NCBI GenBank assembly: GCA_034401795.1
Contig: CM067366.1
Span: 70,283,786 to 70,347,785 of the forward strand
DNA: 64,000 nt
Reading direction: 5' to 3'
DNA from: Chaetoderma sp. LZ-2023a
Lineage: Eukaryota; Mollusca; Caudofoveata; Chaetodermatida; Chaetodermatidae
Part shown: in pieces, positions 35,618 to 47,359 of the stretch
Layout: the number at the start of each line of letters is the position of its first letter
Position numbering within the stretch: the stretch's first letter is position 1
The notes under the pieces: generated by a model
What the model saw: only the letters and a program-made list of their open reading frames with translations
What the model was told of the DNA's origin: nothing
Databases searched by the model: none
Position numbers and translations under genes: made by a program

Positions 35618-35735
35618 TTTAATATTTAATGTTTAATATTTTGGGGCTAATATGGCTGGACGCAGATGCTGCCTTAGGTAGCTACAGCGTCCGGTCAAAT
35701 TAGTTTCCCAAAATATTTTAACAGCTTACCTTTAC
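35618..35735 (-). repeat. P1 palindrome fragment
   Basis: TTTAATATTTTGGGGCTAAT, then a centre GCTGCCTTAGGTAGC, then CGGTCAAATTAGTTTCCC: both arms of the P1 core with little flank. Confidence 0.7.
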
Positions 35736-35754
35736 CGTGAAGAGACTCGCAACT

Positions 35755-36000
35755 AGTATAAGTCTGCCTGTCTGCCTCCCTACATGTCTGCCTGCCCGCC
35801 TTCCTGTCTGCCTGCCTTCCCGCCCGCCTGCGTGTCTCAGTGAGTGCGTGCACGCGTGCGTGTAAGTGCAATTATTGTACATATGTCTATTTGTACATAC
35901 CTGGCGTGTATATAATTATATATGATTGTACATAATGTATATATGTTTTGAGGGCCTCGGGAACATCAGGCCACTGACGATGTACCCTCTTGAAATAAAG

Positions 36001-36069
<69 letters not shown>
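35755..36069 (+). repeat. CTGC-rich tract and LINE-type 3' end with (ATT)n tail
   Basis: Pyrimidine-rich CTGCCTGTCTGCC units (35763-35835) are followed by AT-rich sequence. Then GGGCCTCGGGAACATCAGGC, ACCCTCTTGAAATAAAG and about 22 ATT triplets (36002-36069). A short GGCC hairpin, an AATAAA and a triplet tail are the form I know for CR1/RTE-like LINE 3' ends; no RT sequence remains. Confidence 0.5.
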
Positions 36070-36235
36070 GATGCTGCAGGGGTGTAGGAACGCGCCTTAA
36101 CCTGGGGAAAAAGCTATGGGTAGGGCTAAAACTTTGGGGGTCTATGGGGATACACTATGGGAGATTAAAAACCGGGGTGGGGATATCGCCCCCTTTTCCC
36201 ACCCATGTTCATGCGCATATGTGCTGAATGGAAGG

Positions 36236-36955
36236 ATCTGACTGGTTACTCAAATATCTGACATCAGGATCAAATACGTCACTTGTTAGCTCACGTCACA
36301 GTCAAAATTACATATGTCCGTCACGAGCGTGGAAATAGCACGTCACGAAGTGGAAATAGCACGTCACGAAGTGCAAATTGCACGACACGAAAGTGACTGA
36401 ATTGTAAGTCTTTGAATAAGTTACAAATAAATAAAAAGAAATTTTAAATATTTTGAAAATAACAGGTTAGGTCTACCTGTATAATTCACATTTCCAGAGT
36501 ACCCACCCATCATATGACGTCATAATGAACTGCGTAATGTGTACAATGACATCATAATGAATGACGTCATGAATGACGTCGATAAGCACGTCACGAACGC
36601 ATATTTGAAGACGGCCTATGCGTTGTTGTACAAATTGTTTGCTTTTTGTTTGCTTTTACTATTTAATAAATATTATGTTGAATATTTTGAAACTAATTTG
36701 ACTGGGCGCTGTTGCAGCCATAGGCAGCAACAGCACCCAGTCAAATTAGTCACAAAATATTCAATAGCTTCCCTGCATAGTTTTCAGGAAATTGATAGCT
36801 AGAGCATTTGGGGATCTGCCAATTCCAACACGGCGAGGTGTGGGTGGAGCTTAGCTAGTGATGGGTGGGGCATAGCTAAAAATGGAAAGGTCCATTGCCT
36901 TGAAATTTAGATTTCGGTGACAAAGCTTCAACCCGATTCCAACACGTGTAACAGT
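36236..36955 (-). repeat. P1 subfamily-1 copy interrupted by a second P1
   Basis: The outer copy runs 36236-36486: start GGATCTGACTGGTTACTC, a 21-bp tandem GTCACGAAGTGGAAATAGCAC repeated ~3.5 times at 36316-36385, and a collapsed core. It resumes at 36894 with TTGAAATTTAGATTTC and CCGATTCCAACACGTG. The inner copy (next feature) splits it. Confidence 0.72.
36487..36893 (-). repeat. P1 element, complete copy nested in another P1
   Basis: 407 bp: terminus CACATTTCCAGAGTACCC, CRE sites at about 36511-36580 (ATGACGTCATAATG, GAATGACGTCATG), 85-bp palindrome at 36678-36762, GC-end GTGGGTGGAGCTTAG and GATGGGTGGGGCATAGC, terminus GGAAAGGTCC. ATT is present on both sides (36484-36486 and 36894-36896), a probable 3-bp target duplication. 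Confidence 0.88.
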
Positions 36956-36959
36956 GTGT

Positions 36960-37925
36960 GGTACTAGGAATAGATGCCTATATTCTTTCACTAATTACAA
37001 ATTCCACTCACGTGATTTAGCTAATCTTCTCCACTCAGGTACTCAGGTGTCAAGCCAGTTGACGTGACTGCGCATATCAACAATAGCATTATGGAATATA
37101 ACCAAATTATCGCTAGCGCACCATATAGCCGGACGTATTTACAGAAGGTTTATCACTGAAAATTGAAATTTTAAACGATTTAGCCTCTGGTCAGTGAAAG
37201 AGATGGTGAATATACTGCTCCGAAACACGAGTGGACATCTGGATGTGTTTATGTTATAGATGACCTGGCCAGAATGTAAAGATAACGTTATTTACCAGGC
37301 GGTTTCTGTCTACATAATAGGATTTATTTCATTATAAAGTTGAGTATCTGCAAGTGTGTTATTAAATCTGACAGATTGGGATTTGAATTATATGTCTCCT
37401 GATCTACACGTCAACAATTTATAGTCATAGTTTGAACAGAGACAATGATAATGAAAGAGGCAAAAATACATAAACAAAGAACCCCAGGAGCACAAGCTAC
37501 AATAGCAACTGCGACGCCAACCACACCGACAGTAACCACGGCAACGACTAACGAAAGAGGCGCAAGATCAACAAGAGAAGTCAGAGATTGCAGATCCTCG
37601 CCCTCCCCTTTTTGTCACGCTGTAAAAGGTTCGGATTTTCCAGATTATTTTATTTTCTGACATTTTTCGAATTTTCCAGATTTGTCTGATCACGCTTAAA
37701 GTTCTGGAATTCGACGCTATGGACGCACCCTTTCTCGTGTTAAAACCTGAACAAAATCGGATCAGAAGTTTGCTAGATATCCATGGATAGAAAATGTGAT
37801 CAGATCCGTATCCCGGTTCTTTTATCCGGATCACGGCCTACGTCTAAAACTCCTCTTGCACGGAAGACTACTTCCCTGTGTTAAAATCAGAGCCAAGTCC
37901 TATCAGTATTTTTTTAGATACAGGT
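36960..37925. other. Unassigned region
   Basis: No recognised element. 37445-37600 has a weak ACA/ACG triplet bias. The minus-strand frame at 37568-37834 (88 codons) is repetitive (KIRKM, KIRTF) and is not supported. Confidence 0.35.
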
Positions 37926-37937
37926 GCAGCCAGACAT

Positions 37938-37972
37938 ACAGACGGACAGACGGACGGACGGACGGACGGGAT
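37938..37972. repeat. (GACG)n short tandem repeat
   Basis: GACGGACGGACGG run directly preceding the 67-bp satellite. Confidence 0.9.
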
Positions 37973-37974
37973 CA

Positions 37975-39019
37975 GCATTATGGAACGTACAACGTATTGA
38001 AAGTAGGAATACAAATGTGAGAAAGCGGCCACGCGAGGTTAGCGTTATGGAACGTACAACATACTGAAAGTAGGAATACAAATGTGAGAGAGCGGCCACG
38101 CGGGGTTAGCGTTATGGAACGTACAACGTATTGAAAGTAGGAATACAAATGTGAGAGAGCGGCCACGCGGGGTTAGCGTTACGGAACGTACAACGTATTG
38201 AAAGTAGGAATACAAATGTGAGAGAGCGGCCACGCGGGGTTAGCGTTACGGAACGTACAACGTATTGAAAGTAGGAATACAAATGTGAGAGAGCGGCCAC
38301 GCGGGGTTAGCGTTACGGAACGTACAACGTATTGAAAGTAGGAATACAAATGTGAGAGAGCGGCCACGCGGGGTTAGCGTTACGGAACGTACAAAGTATT
38401 GAAAGTAGGAATACAAATGTGAGAGAGCGGCCACGCGGGGTTAGCGTTACGGAACGTACAACGTATTGAAACTAGGAATACAAATGTGAGAGAGCGGCCA
38501 CGCGGGGTTAGCGTTACGGAACGTACAACGTATTGAAAGTAGGAATACAAATGTGAGAGAGCGGCCACGCGGGGTTAGCGTTACGGAACGTACAACGTAT
38601 TGAAAGTAGGAATACAAATGTGAGAGAGCGGCCACGCGGGGTTAGCGTTACGGAACGTACAACGTATTGAAAGTAGGAATACAAATGTGAGAGAGCGGCC
38701 ACGCGGGGTTAGCGTTACGGAACGTACAACGTATTGAAAGTAGGAATACAAATGTGAGAGAGCGGCCACGCGGGGTTAGCGTTACGGAACGTACAACGTA
38801 TTGAAAGTAGGAATACAAATGTGAGAGAGCGGCCACGCGGGGTTAGCGCTACGGAACGTACAACGTATTGAAAGTAGGAATACAAATGTGAGAGAGCGGC
38901 CACGCGGGGTTAGCGCTACGGAACGTACAACGTATTGAAAGTAGGAATACAAATGTGAGAAAGCGGCCACGCGGGGTCAGCGTTACGGAACGTACAACGT
39001 ATTGAAAGTAGGAATAAAA
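37975..39019. repeat. 67-bp satellite, ~15.5 copies
   Basis: GGAACGTACAACGTATTG recurs every 67 bp from about 37982 to 38987. Interior units are nearly identical and the edge units vary (extra A in GAGAAAGC, T-to-C at GTTACGG). The last unit ends in the variant GGAATAAAAATG. Overlapping 62-codon minus-strand frames spaced 67 bp apart are artefacts. Strong homogeneity suggests recent expansion or ongoing conversion. Confidence 0.97.
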
Positions 39020-39169
39020 ATGCAATGATAATCAAACTAGAAGATATAGAAACATTATCTGAAACCATGAAAGATGTCACAATGCAAAAAAACCGAACGA
39101 AGAACCAATTCTTTAAAAATGTCGAAATAATCACACACATTTGATTATGGGAAATGCAAAATCCTTTCT

Positions 39170-39205
39170 CCAGAGAAGACATATATATATATATGTCTTC
39201 TCTGG
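39170..39205. repeat. Perfect 36-bp palindrome with AT centre
   Basis: Arms CCAGAGAAGAC and GTCTTCTCTGG around seven AT dinucleotides; cruciform-prone. Confidence 0.95.
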
Positions 39206-39543
39206 AATGTAGAGCATGTTTAAAACCTAAAGACCAACATGCGTGTGGAGTCGCGAATGCGCTACAAACACCAGGCTAACCTAAAGGACTCACCGGCAAC
39301 ATATGATCACAGCTTCTATACAGAGATGTGATTGGTCAATTTCATTAGCGGGCAGCTTACATTTATGAAAATGTTCAAGAAATCACTGAAAAGAAAACTT
39401 CTTGTTAACTGCTGGACTTATTTCAACACATCAACCAAACATGGCTGGGAAGTAAGAAATGGTAATCCTTAGAACGTTCATATATAATTCTTATTAGCCA
39501 CTTTCTTTTAAGGCCATCTTGGGCTTCCGAAAGATGTCAAGGA

Positions 39544-39571
39544 AACGTATTGAAAGTAGGAATAAAAATGT
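39544..39571 (+). repeat. Orphan fragment of the 67-bp satellite
   Basis: About 27 bp starting AACGTATTGAAAGTAGGAAT and continuing AAAAATG, identical to the variant found only in the last array unit (about 38997-39023). Confidence 0.85.
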
Positions 39572-39653
39572 GCAAAAACAGACTCATTAGTCATTGGACC
39601 TTTATTAACCTAACTTATATGAAAGGACCTCAGAAGCCGAGAAGAGTCGTAGG

Positions 39654-39693
<40 letters not shown>

Positions 39694-39865
39694 GCTGCTG
39701 CTGCTGCTGTTGTTGTTGTTGTTGTTGCTGTTGTTCTTTTTGGTGGCGATGGTCGTGGTGGTGGTTGTGATGGTCATGGTGGTGGTGGTGGTGGTGGTGG
39801 TGATACTGTTGGTGGTGATGATACTGATTGTGGTGGTGGTTGTCGTGCTGGTGGTGGTGGTTGGA
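39654..39865. repeat. (TTG)n/(GGT)n compound microsatellite
   Basis: TTG triplets, then CTG, TTG and finally GGT triplets. Open frames are valine-, leucine- or glycine-rich artefacts. A GGGTGG-rich patch follows to about 39965. Confidence 0.95.
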
Positions 39866-39954
39866 TCTTGGTTATTGAAGAATGAATCTTGATAATATCA
39901 TATGGGGTGGGGGTTGGCTGAGGGTGGATGGGGGTGGTGTAGTGTGGTGTGGGT

Positions 39955-40500
39955 GTTGGAGTGGGGGTTTCTCGTGGTAACTACCGGCCTCAATACGGAT
40001 ACCAAATTTCGATTCACTACAACAGTGGGGTTTTAAAAGTCGGCCCGTCCCACAATTAAATATTAAAATCACTACTCTTCCGTTGTTGGTAAATGGGTTT
40101 CGATAAAATTAATCTCGTTATGACTTGAAAGAGGTATTCTTTGGGTAAAATTCTATACCATCACGGAGTTCGATATTCGATTCGCGACCTGGTGGTTTGG
40201 AATGGTGCCCCACCCGTAAAAATTAAAAACGCTACTTCTACGTTATTGATGAACGAATGTTGATAAGACTCGACGCGAATATTCTAGTGATAGCTATCGA
40301 CATGAGAGTGGAGGCTAATCTTTCATTTGTCAGAATTGAATTTTAAAATCGCTACTGCTTAGTTACTATGTACATGGATCTCGATGAAACATGAGGAATA
40401 TTCTCGGGGTAGGGCTCGACGTCATAACCGAGTCCGAAATTCAATCCACCCAGTTGTCGGGTTTAGAAGGACGCCCATCCTTCAATTAAAACTCTTTTTG
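39955..40500. repeat. Degenerate ~120-160-bp tandem repeat
   Basis: Recurring landmarks: CTACTCTTCCGTTGTTGG (40071), CTACTTCTACGTTATTGATG (40232) and CTACTGCTTAGTTACT (40354); also the GCCCGTCCCACAATTAAA-type segment near 40042, 40210 and 40475. A single related unit occurs at 63345-63475. Runs directly into the RT relic. Confidence 0.65.
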
Positions 40501-41740
40501 GAACGTTCCGAATCTGTCGCCAATTCTTTTCAGTCTTTATATAAACGATCTCACCGACTATCTAGACAGCAAAAATTGTAAAGGAACAGAAATAAAATAT
40601 AACGCCATTTTATACTTAAAACTGCTGGTTCTACATTATGCTTGTGACACAACCATTATTGCAGAGTAAAGCAGGACTTTCAAAATATGCTCGACGAGTA
40701 CTGCTAATACTGTAATCAATTGAACCTAAAACTAAATGCAGAAAAAACTAAAATCGTTGTATCTGGCGGCACCATGCGTCTTATAAGATCGCTTAGTTTT
40801 AACATGCAAAATATCCAAATAGAAATTGTAAATACACATAAACACTTAGGTATATATTTCAAACGCTAAATTTACAGATGCAATTTAACACCTTAGAGAC
40901 CAATGTAGAAAAGCTATGTACTGCCTACTTCGGCGCATTACCGATTTAGATCTGACAATAGACTGTAAACTCCAATTATTCGATTCAACAATATCCCCAA
41001 TAGCAGAATATGCCAGTGAGATATGGGGCTTTGAAAATACCAAAATATTAGAAGGTATCCATTTAGAATTTTTGAAATTTATATTGAAAGTTAAAAAAAC
41101 CACCCCATTATACATGGTATATGGCGAATTGGGAAGATACAACATGCAGATAAGATTCCAATGTAAAATGTTAAACTTTTGGGCATCACTTGTAATGGGA
41201 AATCGTAATAAACTGTCGTATAAGATCTACAAATATATATATATATGATAAATATACAATAGATGGAGCACCATACACATGGGTTAAAAGTATAGAGTCA
41301 GTGCTTAATACTATCGGGTTTGGGAACATTTGGATTGAACAACAAATAATAGGAGATAGAAAAACACTATAAAACTGATTAACCAGCGACTTGTTGACCA
41401 ATATATATACAAATGTGGAATAGACTACTAGAAACTCATCTAAAGGTAGGTCATATAAAATATTCAAGGTAGAACTTAATATTGAACCATATCTTTTAAA
41501 ACTAAATGACAACAACAGGATAGCGCTTACTAAATTCCGAACTTCAAACCACAGACTGCCAATCGAAACCGGAAGCTGGACAAATATCCCCATGGTAGAT
41601 AGGAAATGCATATTATGTGATCAGGATGATATTTATTTGTGACTACTTCGCGGAAATCCGAAAATCAACAATTCCCAAATACTACTATCTGCTGCCAAAT
41701 TATTTCAAATTTAAATAATTACTTGGAACAAATAAACTAA
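40400..41740 (+). pseudogene. CR1-like non-LTR reverse transcriptase relic
   Basis: Reading through frame breaks on the plus strand: LSPILFSLYINDLTDYL (RT motif B and after), a damaged motif C (YACDTTIIAE where YADD is expected), LNLKLNAEKTKIVVSGG, HKHLGIYF, then an intact thumb-like segment 40916-41248 with LFDSTISPIAEYASEIWGF and LKFILKVKKTTPLYMVYGE, and finally FRTSNHRLPIETGSWTNIP (about 41535-41590). The order is that of a CR1/L2-like LINE C-terminus common in molluscs and other marine invertebrates. Stops at several points; the N-terminal RT half and endonuclease are absent (5' truncation is usual for LINEs). Confidence 0.85.
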
Positions 41741-41860
41741 GCTTATTACAGAAATTATGTTCTCTTATTCGGAGAATCCTTGCAGAATTTAACCTTCACA
41801 CTATGCTTATTTTGGGATGCTATTCACGTCAAAACCAGACTTATATTGTATAACCTTATA

Positions 41861-41915
<55 letters not shown>

Positions 41916-42016
41916 TGCAACATGATAAATGCTTGTCCACCACAATATGATGCAAACATTATGTAACTCACATATTTGTAAAAGTCTTGGTGTAAATAAA
42001 TTGAATTGAATTGAAT
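41741..42016 (+). repeat. 3' UTR and tail of the CR1-like element, with (AAT)n
   Basis: After the RT relic comes AT-rich sequence with an (AAT)n tract (41860-41915), ending TGTAAATAAATTGAATTGAA followed by a further TTGAAT unit (41989-42016). Short tandem tails are typical of CR1-like 3' ends. Confidence 0.65.
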
Positions 42017-42109
42017 AGAATCTTAGCTCGCATGAGCCAGTTTTAGTTTATTACGTATGAGCAATCAATCACGATATTCACAAAATGTTTACTCCAACCC
42101 CCCACCGCC

Positions 42110-42131
42110 CAAACACCTCCCCCCCCCCCCA
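42110..42131. repeat. Poly-C tract
   Basis: About 14 consecutive C within a C-rich patch. Confidence 0.9.
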
Positions 42132-42249
42132 CAGTTGCTAGCCGGTGAGCGGCTGGGTTATATAGGTCTACCTCTCCTGTCCCCTCATATGCTGCCTCGA
42201 TAGCCTGAGTGTAATAAACGTGAAACTGAAACTGTCACACATATTCCCC

Positions 42250-43620
42250 TAGTTCATTCAGTAGCGTTAGGGTATAACGCTCTATCAGTATCTTAATGTA
42301 AAATAAATGTAACAGCTTTCTATCAAATTGATTCGTGTATGAATTCAACAAGGAGCAATGGATCCATGATGGATACAAAAAAATCATTTGAAAGTCGTTC
42401 CTTTTATTTTATATATAGGCCTATATATATTTTAAAAATGTTTAATTAATTAAATTTTTCATATTCTCTATACTTGAGCATGTGTATTTTTTCGCTTCGT
42501 TTGGTTTTTATTTCACGAAAGAAATAACTGCACTTATCTTGCCGTAACGTCTTCGCAAAAGTTGTCTCAAGAGCCGCTGTCACCCGAAATACTCGCTCTG
42601 CCATTGGATACGCAATAACGGCTATAAAATTCTGATTTGTCAACGCCTAATAACGTTAACAAGTCGATAGATACTTTGCCAATATGTAAAAGGCCTGGGG
42701 AAACACGCCGAATAAGCCAGCTCTAGTCGCATTTAGTATTGATCGGTTTACTCCAAGTCGCGGGAACAATCGCCCATCAAATCACAGTCGTGCGCCAGTT
42801 CTAATACTGTATTACGCTAGAGTATCGCCGCCTCTTATCTAGGACGCGTTATTGGTCCGTGGGATTTCTCGCCGCGTATGAATCGACTTGAGAGACAGTT
42901 TGCTAAAAACTCCACACGCATCCGCAGCCTCTCGTGTAACCTGTGTTGCGATTGCGTGCGTGATGCTACTACGGCCACTACTCTCTAGCTCGCAATCTAC
43001 TAGGATTATTTAATGATTACAGCGAGCAATCACAAACGATTAACATCATCACCTCAGAATACATCACCACGCGATAGCCGAAAAGAGAATTAAACCTGAC
43101 TTTCTGATGTCAGTCTTGCGATAGGCTTAATATATATATATATATATTTTGGAGTTTTTGGTGATAGAACGTGCGATGCTGACAATGGTTTGTTGATATT
43201 TACAGATGTTCCTCATGTGATATTCTGCACGGGGATTTACAGATTTCATGTTATGTAAGTATTTACTATAAATACATACTTGCCTTATAGATCGTCATCT
43301 TGCGCTACTGGTCACTAACGGCGTCCGCGCACACACTGCACAGACTAGCCTCTGGTCAGTCAGTATAGTGAGCATGCGAACATCGTTACACCGACATCAT
43401 CACCAGTGCCAATAACAAATATATCAAACACGCCTTGCTCATTGCCACATCATACTATGCTGCACCACGTGTATGATTACAAGCTTAGATCACCACCATC
43501 TCCCCCACAACCACTATATTCAAACCATCGACATCAACACCAACAACGGTAGACCCTTACAATGGCCACAATTCACTCACCATCCACACTGTCGACACCA
43601 CTGTCAAAATCTAAAGACAT
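42250..43620. other. Unassigned region
   Basis: No recognised element. Contains (TA)n at about 43130-43147. The 65-codon minus-strand frame at 42446-42643 is unsupported. Confidence 0.35.
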
Positions 43621-43629
43621 GTATATGGT

Positions 43630-44085
43630 CTGGTGGAGGGTTTGGTGTGCGAGTGAGAGGGTGTGCTTGGGGCGGGTTAGGTGTATGGGTACGAGGGGTG
43701 GCGGTGCGTGTGCGTGCGTGTGTGTGTGCGTGCTGTGTGGTGTGCGTGGGGAGGGGTTGGTGTGTGAGTGTGGGGGTGACAGGGTGTGTATTTCATGGTT
43801 CAAAACCTATGCGAGCTATGTGTTCAATGCACGTGTGCGGGCCCACACACGTAAGCGCACACTTGTGTACCAAGCACGCACAGACGCACGCCGCAGCTTA
43901 CTCGGGTATTATCCATAGTTTCATATATTCATAAGATCTGTATCAGTATTTGAACCTCATAACGACATTGCAGATGACTACACATAGTCTATACAAGCAT
44001 GCATCACGACCGCATTCGCAAGTACGCATACGCACACGCACTCACACGCACGCGCGCGAACACGCGCGGACGCACGTACTTTTAA
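43630..44085. repeat. (GT)n/(GCGT)n and (CA)n/(CACG)n tracts
   Basis: GT/GC-rich on the plus strand to about 43790, then CA/CG-rich between 43830 and 44085, so the two tracts are in inverted orientation and could pair. Coding frames across them are artefacts. Confidence 0.85.
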
Positions 44086-45045
44086 GTAAACGTGACTGTC
44101 ACAGGGATTCCTAGTTGCAGCCGTGAGTCGTGGTGTGATACACGCATAATCTGCCTCCCACACGCGCGCGCTAAAGCTTCTGTCTCCGTCACACGCGGGG
44201 TATAACCCTCGCCTTTACATCAATGTCCTCAAATCAATGATCACCGTTACATCGCCATGCATAGACCGATCTGCCGCTAGCTGTCTCCAGTCTCCAAGCG
44301 GTGGAGAATTTCCAATTTTAGTACACATATGACAGATAAAGTGAGGCCTACCCATGTCATAGTGCGATTGCATCGAGCCACCGCATAATAATGACATATA
44401 TCAAAACCAAAATATAAAATTCATGATTTAAGCTGATTGTGAGAAACTGGTCAGCATGGTTCTATAGATCCGATTGGATCACATTTTTTTTGGTGTAAGT
44501 GGACCCAGCAACTGTGACTCACCAGATTCCGTTTATTTTGGACTATGTCAAAGGTCGCATATAGCCATGTAAGATCCAGCAATTGAGTTATTCATAATAT
44601 TAATTCAGGATTTGTTGATTGAATGATTGATGTATAATTAATTTCAAGAATGTGCTCCAACATCTGTTTGTTGTACTTATATCAAGAGATGGCGCTCTAT
44701 AGCAATAATAGAAATCAGCTCTATTGGGTTAGTGGCCATGAAACACATGATTGCAGTAATTAGAAAGATCTACTAGGCGTATTGGGTGCTATAAGCTACA
44801 AGTTCTATTTGTGTATTATATTAATGATCTGTCGATAAATTAATCATGGTTAAAAACTTCTATTTATTGATGACCATCGATTTCCTCTACTAATATACAT
44901 AAGGAAGGGTTACTCACCCGTGCACCCAGATAATATATCAATTGTCTAATGGGAATCGAGCCGTTGTAGGCCTACTCTACATCGGGTATATCATCCAGAC
45001 AGCTTTAAGACGATCGGTGCTAGCGAGCTAGATATTGAGACAGAC
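44086..45045. other. Unassigned AT-rich spacer
   Basis: No repeat family, RNA gene or open frame supported. Confidence 0.4.
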
Positions 45046-45048
45046 AGA

Positions 45049-45049
45049 C

Positions 45050-45082
<33 letters not shown>
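45049..45082. repeat. (GA)n microsatellite
   Basis: About 16 GA dinucleotides, followed by purine-rich sequence to about 45180. Confidence 0.95.
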
Positions 45083-45085
<3 letters not shown>

Positions 45086-45417
45086 GGCGAAGAGGAGAGG
45101 AGATGATGGCGGGGTGGGGTGAATGTAAACAGATTGAGTTAGGAGTGGGTGGGTGGGTGGGAATACAGAGGGTTGTGTCGGAATTGAAGGGGTTACCTCA
45201 ATTTCTTCCATATACTCATTTTGAAGATATCACTTAAGGGCCGTGAGTAATATATTGTCGAGTTACACTTTCGGTACGACACAATTAGTTTAGTGGTGAC
45301 ACTGCTACAGACACAAATTCCATTCGTACAGACAGACTGTGCTTGAAAACCGCATCACACAGAAGATATAAGCAACTTAAAGCTTTTAACGCCTACATTT
45401 GTTACGGAAAATATCTT

Positions 45418-45480
45418 ACTTACATAAAATTCCAATTTGCAGACGAAGAGAAGACTGTTTCTGCTAAATCAGCCAAGTGA
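45418..45480 (+). repeat. P2 left-arm fragment
   Basis: AAAATTCCAATTTGCAGACG followed by AAGAGAAGACTGTTTCTG; the right arm is absent. Confidence 0.55.
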
Positions 45481-45748
45481 TTAGTGGGGTGGAATCGTTT
45501 AAACAATTTCCTGAACATCTTCGTAAATCAAAAATGGACACCGAATGAATTGATCAAACATTTGTCTGTATTTAAGTTCTGAAACACACCACCCTAGCGT
45601 CCTTTCAGCCCATTATTTGTTAGTAAGCTTTCAAACACAATGGCGACTCATCAAGTCCTGATGAAGCACATTTATGGGCGAAAGATTGTCGAATCAAAAG
45701 AGTTATATTTAGCGCGCGGTACATTGGAGTGCTGTTATAATAATGTAT

Positions 45749-45955
45749 TAATTTCTAGCCATGCCCGCCCATTTCTAACTAAGCTCCGCCCACTGTTTAC
45801 GCGTTTGCATTGCTTTAACCCGTTGGACTCGGAATTTCCACTTCTCAGAATCCCAATTCAAATGTAATTATACAGGTAAGCTGTTAAAGTCAAATTAGTT
45901 TCAAAATGCTCAACAAAATGTGTGTTTAATTGTAAATTAGAAAACGGTATATAAT
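45749..45955 (+). repeat. P1 element, 3' truncated
   Basis: GC-end CATGCCCGCCCATTTC and AAGCTCCGCCCACTG, deleted palindrome (GTTAAAGTCAAATTAGTTTC), start of the CRE half only. Confidence 0.75.
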
Positions 45956-45961
45956 GGAGAA

Positions 45962-46315
45962 ATACAGTTTTAGCTATGTCCCGCCCATCTTTAGCTAAGG
46001 TCCACCCACACTTCGCCCGTGTTTTGGATCGATGAACTCCCTGATCTACAGACAAGCGGTTGAGTATTTTGAAGCTAATTTGACTGGATAGGCCCTACTC
46101 TTGCTGCTTGTCAAGTTAGTTTCAAAATGTTCAACAGTATGTTTATTAAATAGTAAAGATATACAATTCGTACAACAACGCTTAGTCCGTCATCAACTAA
46201 GCGGTCGTGACGAACTTAGCCACGTCATTCCTGACGTAATTGATTATGACATCATCCTACACGTCGCGAAGTTGATTATGATGTCATATAACAGACTGAG
46301 AAACTGGAATCCTCC
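45962..46315 (+). repeat. P1 element, near complete
   Basis: Follows the previous copy head-to-tail. GC-end CTATGTCCCGCCCATC and AAGGTCCACCCACAC, short palindrome (46050-46140), CRE half with decayed sites (TGACGTAA, TGACATCA, TGATGTCA), terminus GAAACTGGAATCCTCC. Confidence 0.8.
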
Positions 46316-46369
46316 ACTAAGCTGCTTACTGTCGGACGTTTGTCTCTTTCGTTTCGGATCTACATCATT

Positions 46370-46440
46370 TGTATGTGACGTCAGTTAATAAGTGACGTAC
46401 TTTGATTATGACGTCAGATACTTGAGCGATAAATCGGACG
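46370..46440 (+). repeat. P1 CRE-end fragment
   Basis: GTGACGTCAG, then GTGACGTA, then TATGACGTCAGATACTTGAG and the subfamily-1 terminus ATAAATCGG. Confidence 0.75.
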
Positions 46441-46984
46441 CTTCCTATGCCACACTCGTTAAAGATTTCGGTAATTCTAAAAGTAGTAGATGTGTTAAGA
46501 CGACATCTGTAATGTCTCGCGCCATCCTTTCTCAAGGAATTCGTTCCATCGCCCAAATCTGTAACATTTTTCAGAACATAAATTTTCTCAAACGACCAGC
46601 ATACGACATAATAATAACCGTTACCTACCGAGTGACCATAGTTAACATCGATGTTTCACGCTGACAAAACAGGGTTTTAATGTACTGTTCAGTTGCGAAT
46701 GTGGCTACTTTGTCCGAAGTGGCTGCATATATCATTCCTAAGAGCCTGTAAACGAGGCTAGGTTGTCAAGCTCCTCTACATGAACGTGAATCTATGTAGC
46801 TGGACCAGCCGTTATGTTAAGTGTCTATCCTCTCTGATCTACGCATAGGTCTGCCGTTTCTTAATAATGGGGGATCCTCTTTGTTTACCAAACAGACTGA
46901 CTGACCGCCGGTCAAGGCAGATACAGGAGGAATTTTAGCTCATTTCTCACACTAAGGAATATAACTCTCTGCAGATAAAGTTAC
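46441..46984. other. Unassigned spacer
   Basis: No recognised element. Confidence 0.4.
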
Positions 46985-47080
46985 ATTAAATATTTCTAAA
47001 GTAATTTGACTGAAATTGGGTCCTGTCAATGGCAGCGACGATTTTCATTCAAATTGCTTTTGAAATATTCAGCGGCTTTC
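46985..47080. repeat. P1-like palindrome, divergent
   Basis: AAATATTTCTAAAGTAATTT through CAAATTGCTTTTGAAATATT: arms related to the P1 core but with a different centre. Similar divergent palindromes lie at 49655-49735 and 50175-50265. Confidence 0.5.
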
Positions 47081-47359
47081 CTACTTTGTCATTTTGAAAG
47101 AAATCTCTCTGAAAAAAGGACACAGTTGCAAAATTGTCTTTCTGGTGAGTCTGGTAATATTTCTGACAGTAAAAGTACACAGTGATTTGGGATGTTTTGA
47201 GATCTTACTTATTGGTCTCGCCCGGTCTCACACACTTACTGCTGAAATGACATCAATCCACCCTATGTATTATAACACACTGTGGATGTCGATAACGAGG
47301 CTGCTGAGGGCTGTTTTTAAAGCTACGTTGCTGGTGGATCAGCGCTTACTATATAGCTT

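Noticed and set aside
37975-39019. CRISPR array
   Set aside because: The 67-bp units are contiguous tandem repeats without unique spacers, and the window is eukaryotic.
38045-39182. Series of identical 62-residue minus-strand proteins
   Set aside because: Spaced exactly 67 bp; each is the same satellite read in a rotating frame.
43473-43934. 153-codon frame with Cys/Val/Arg-rich C-terminus
   Set aside because: Most of it is translated GT/GC dinucleotide repeat; overlapping frames on both strands.
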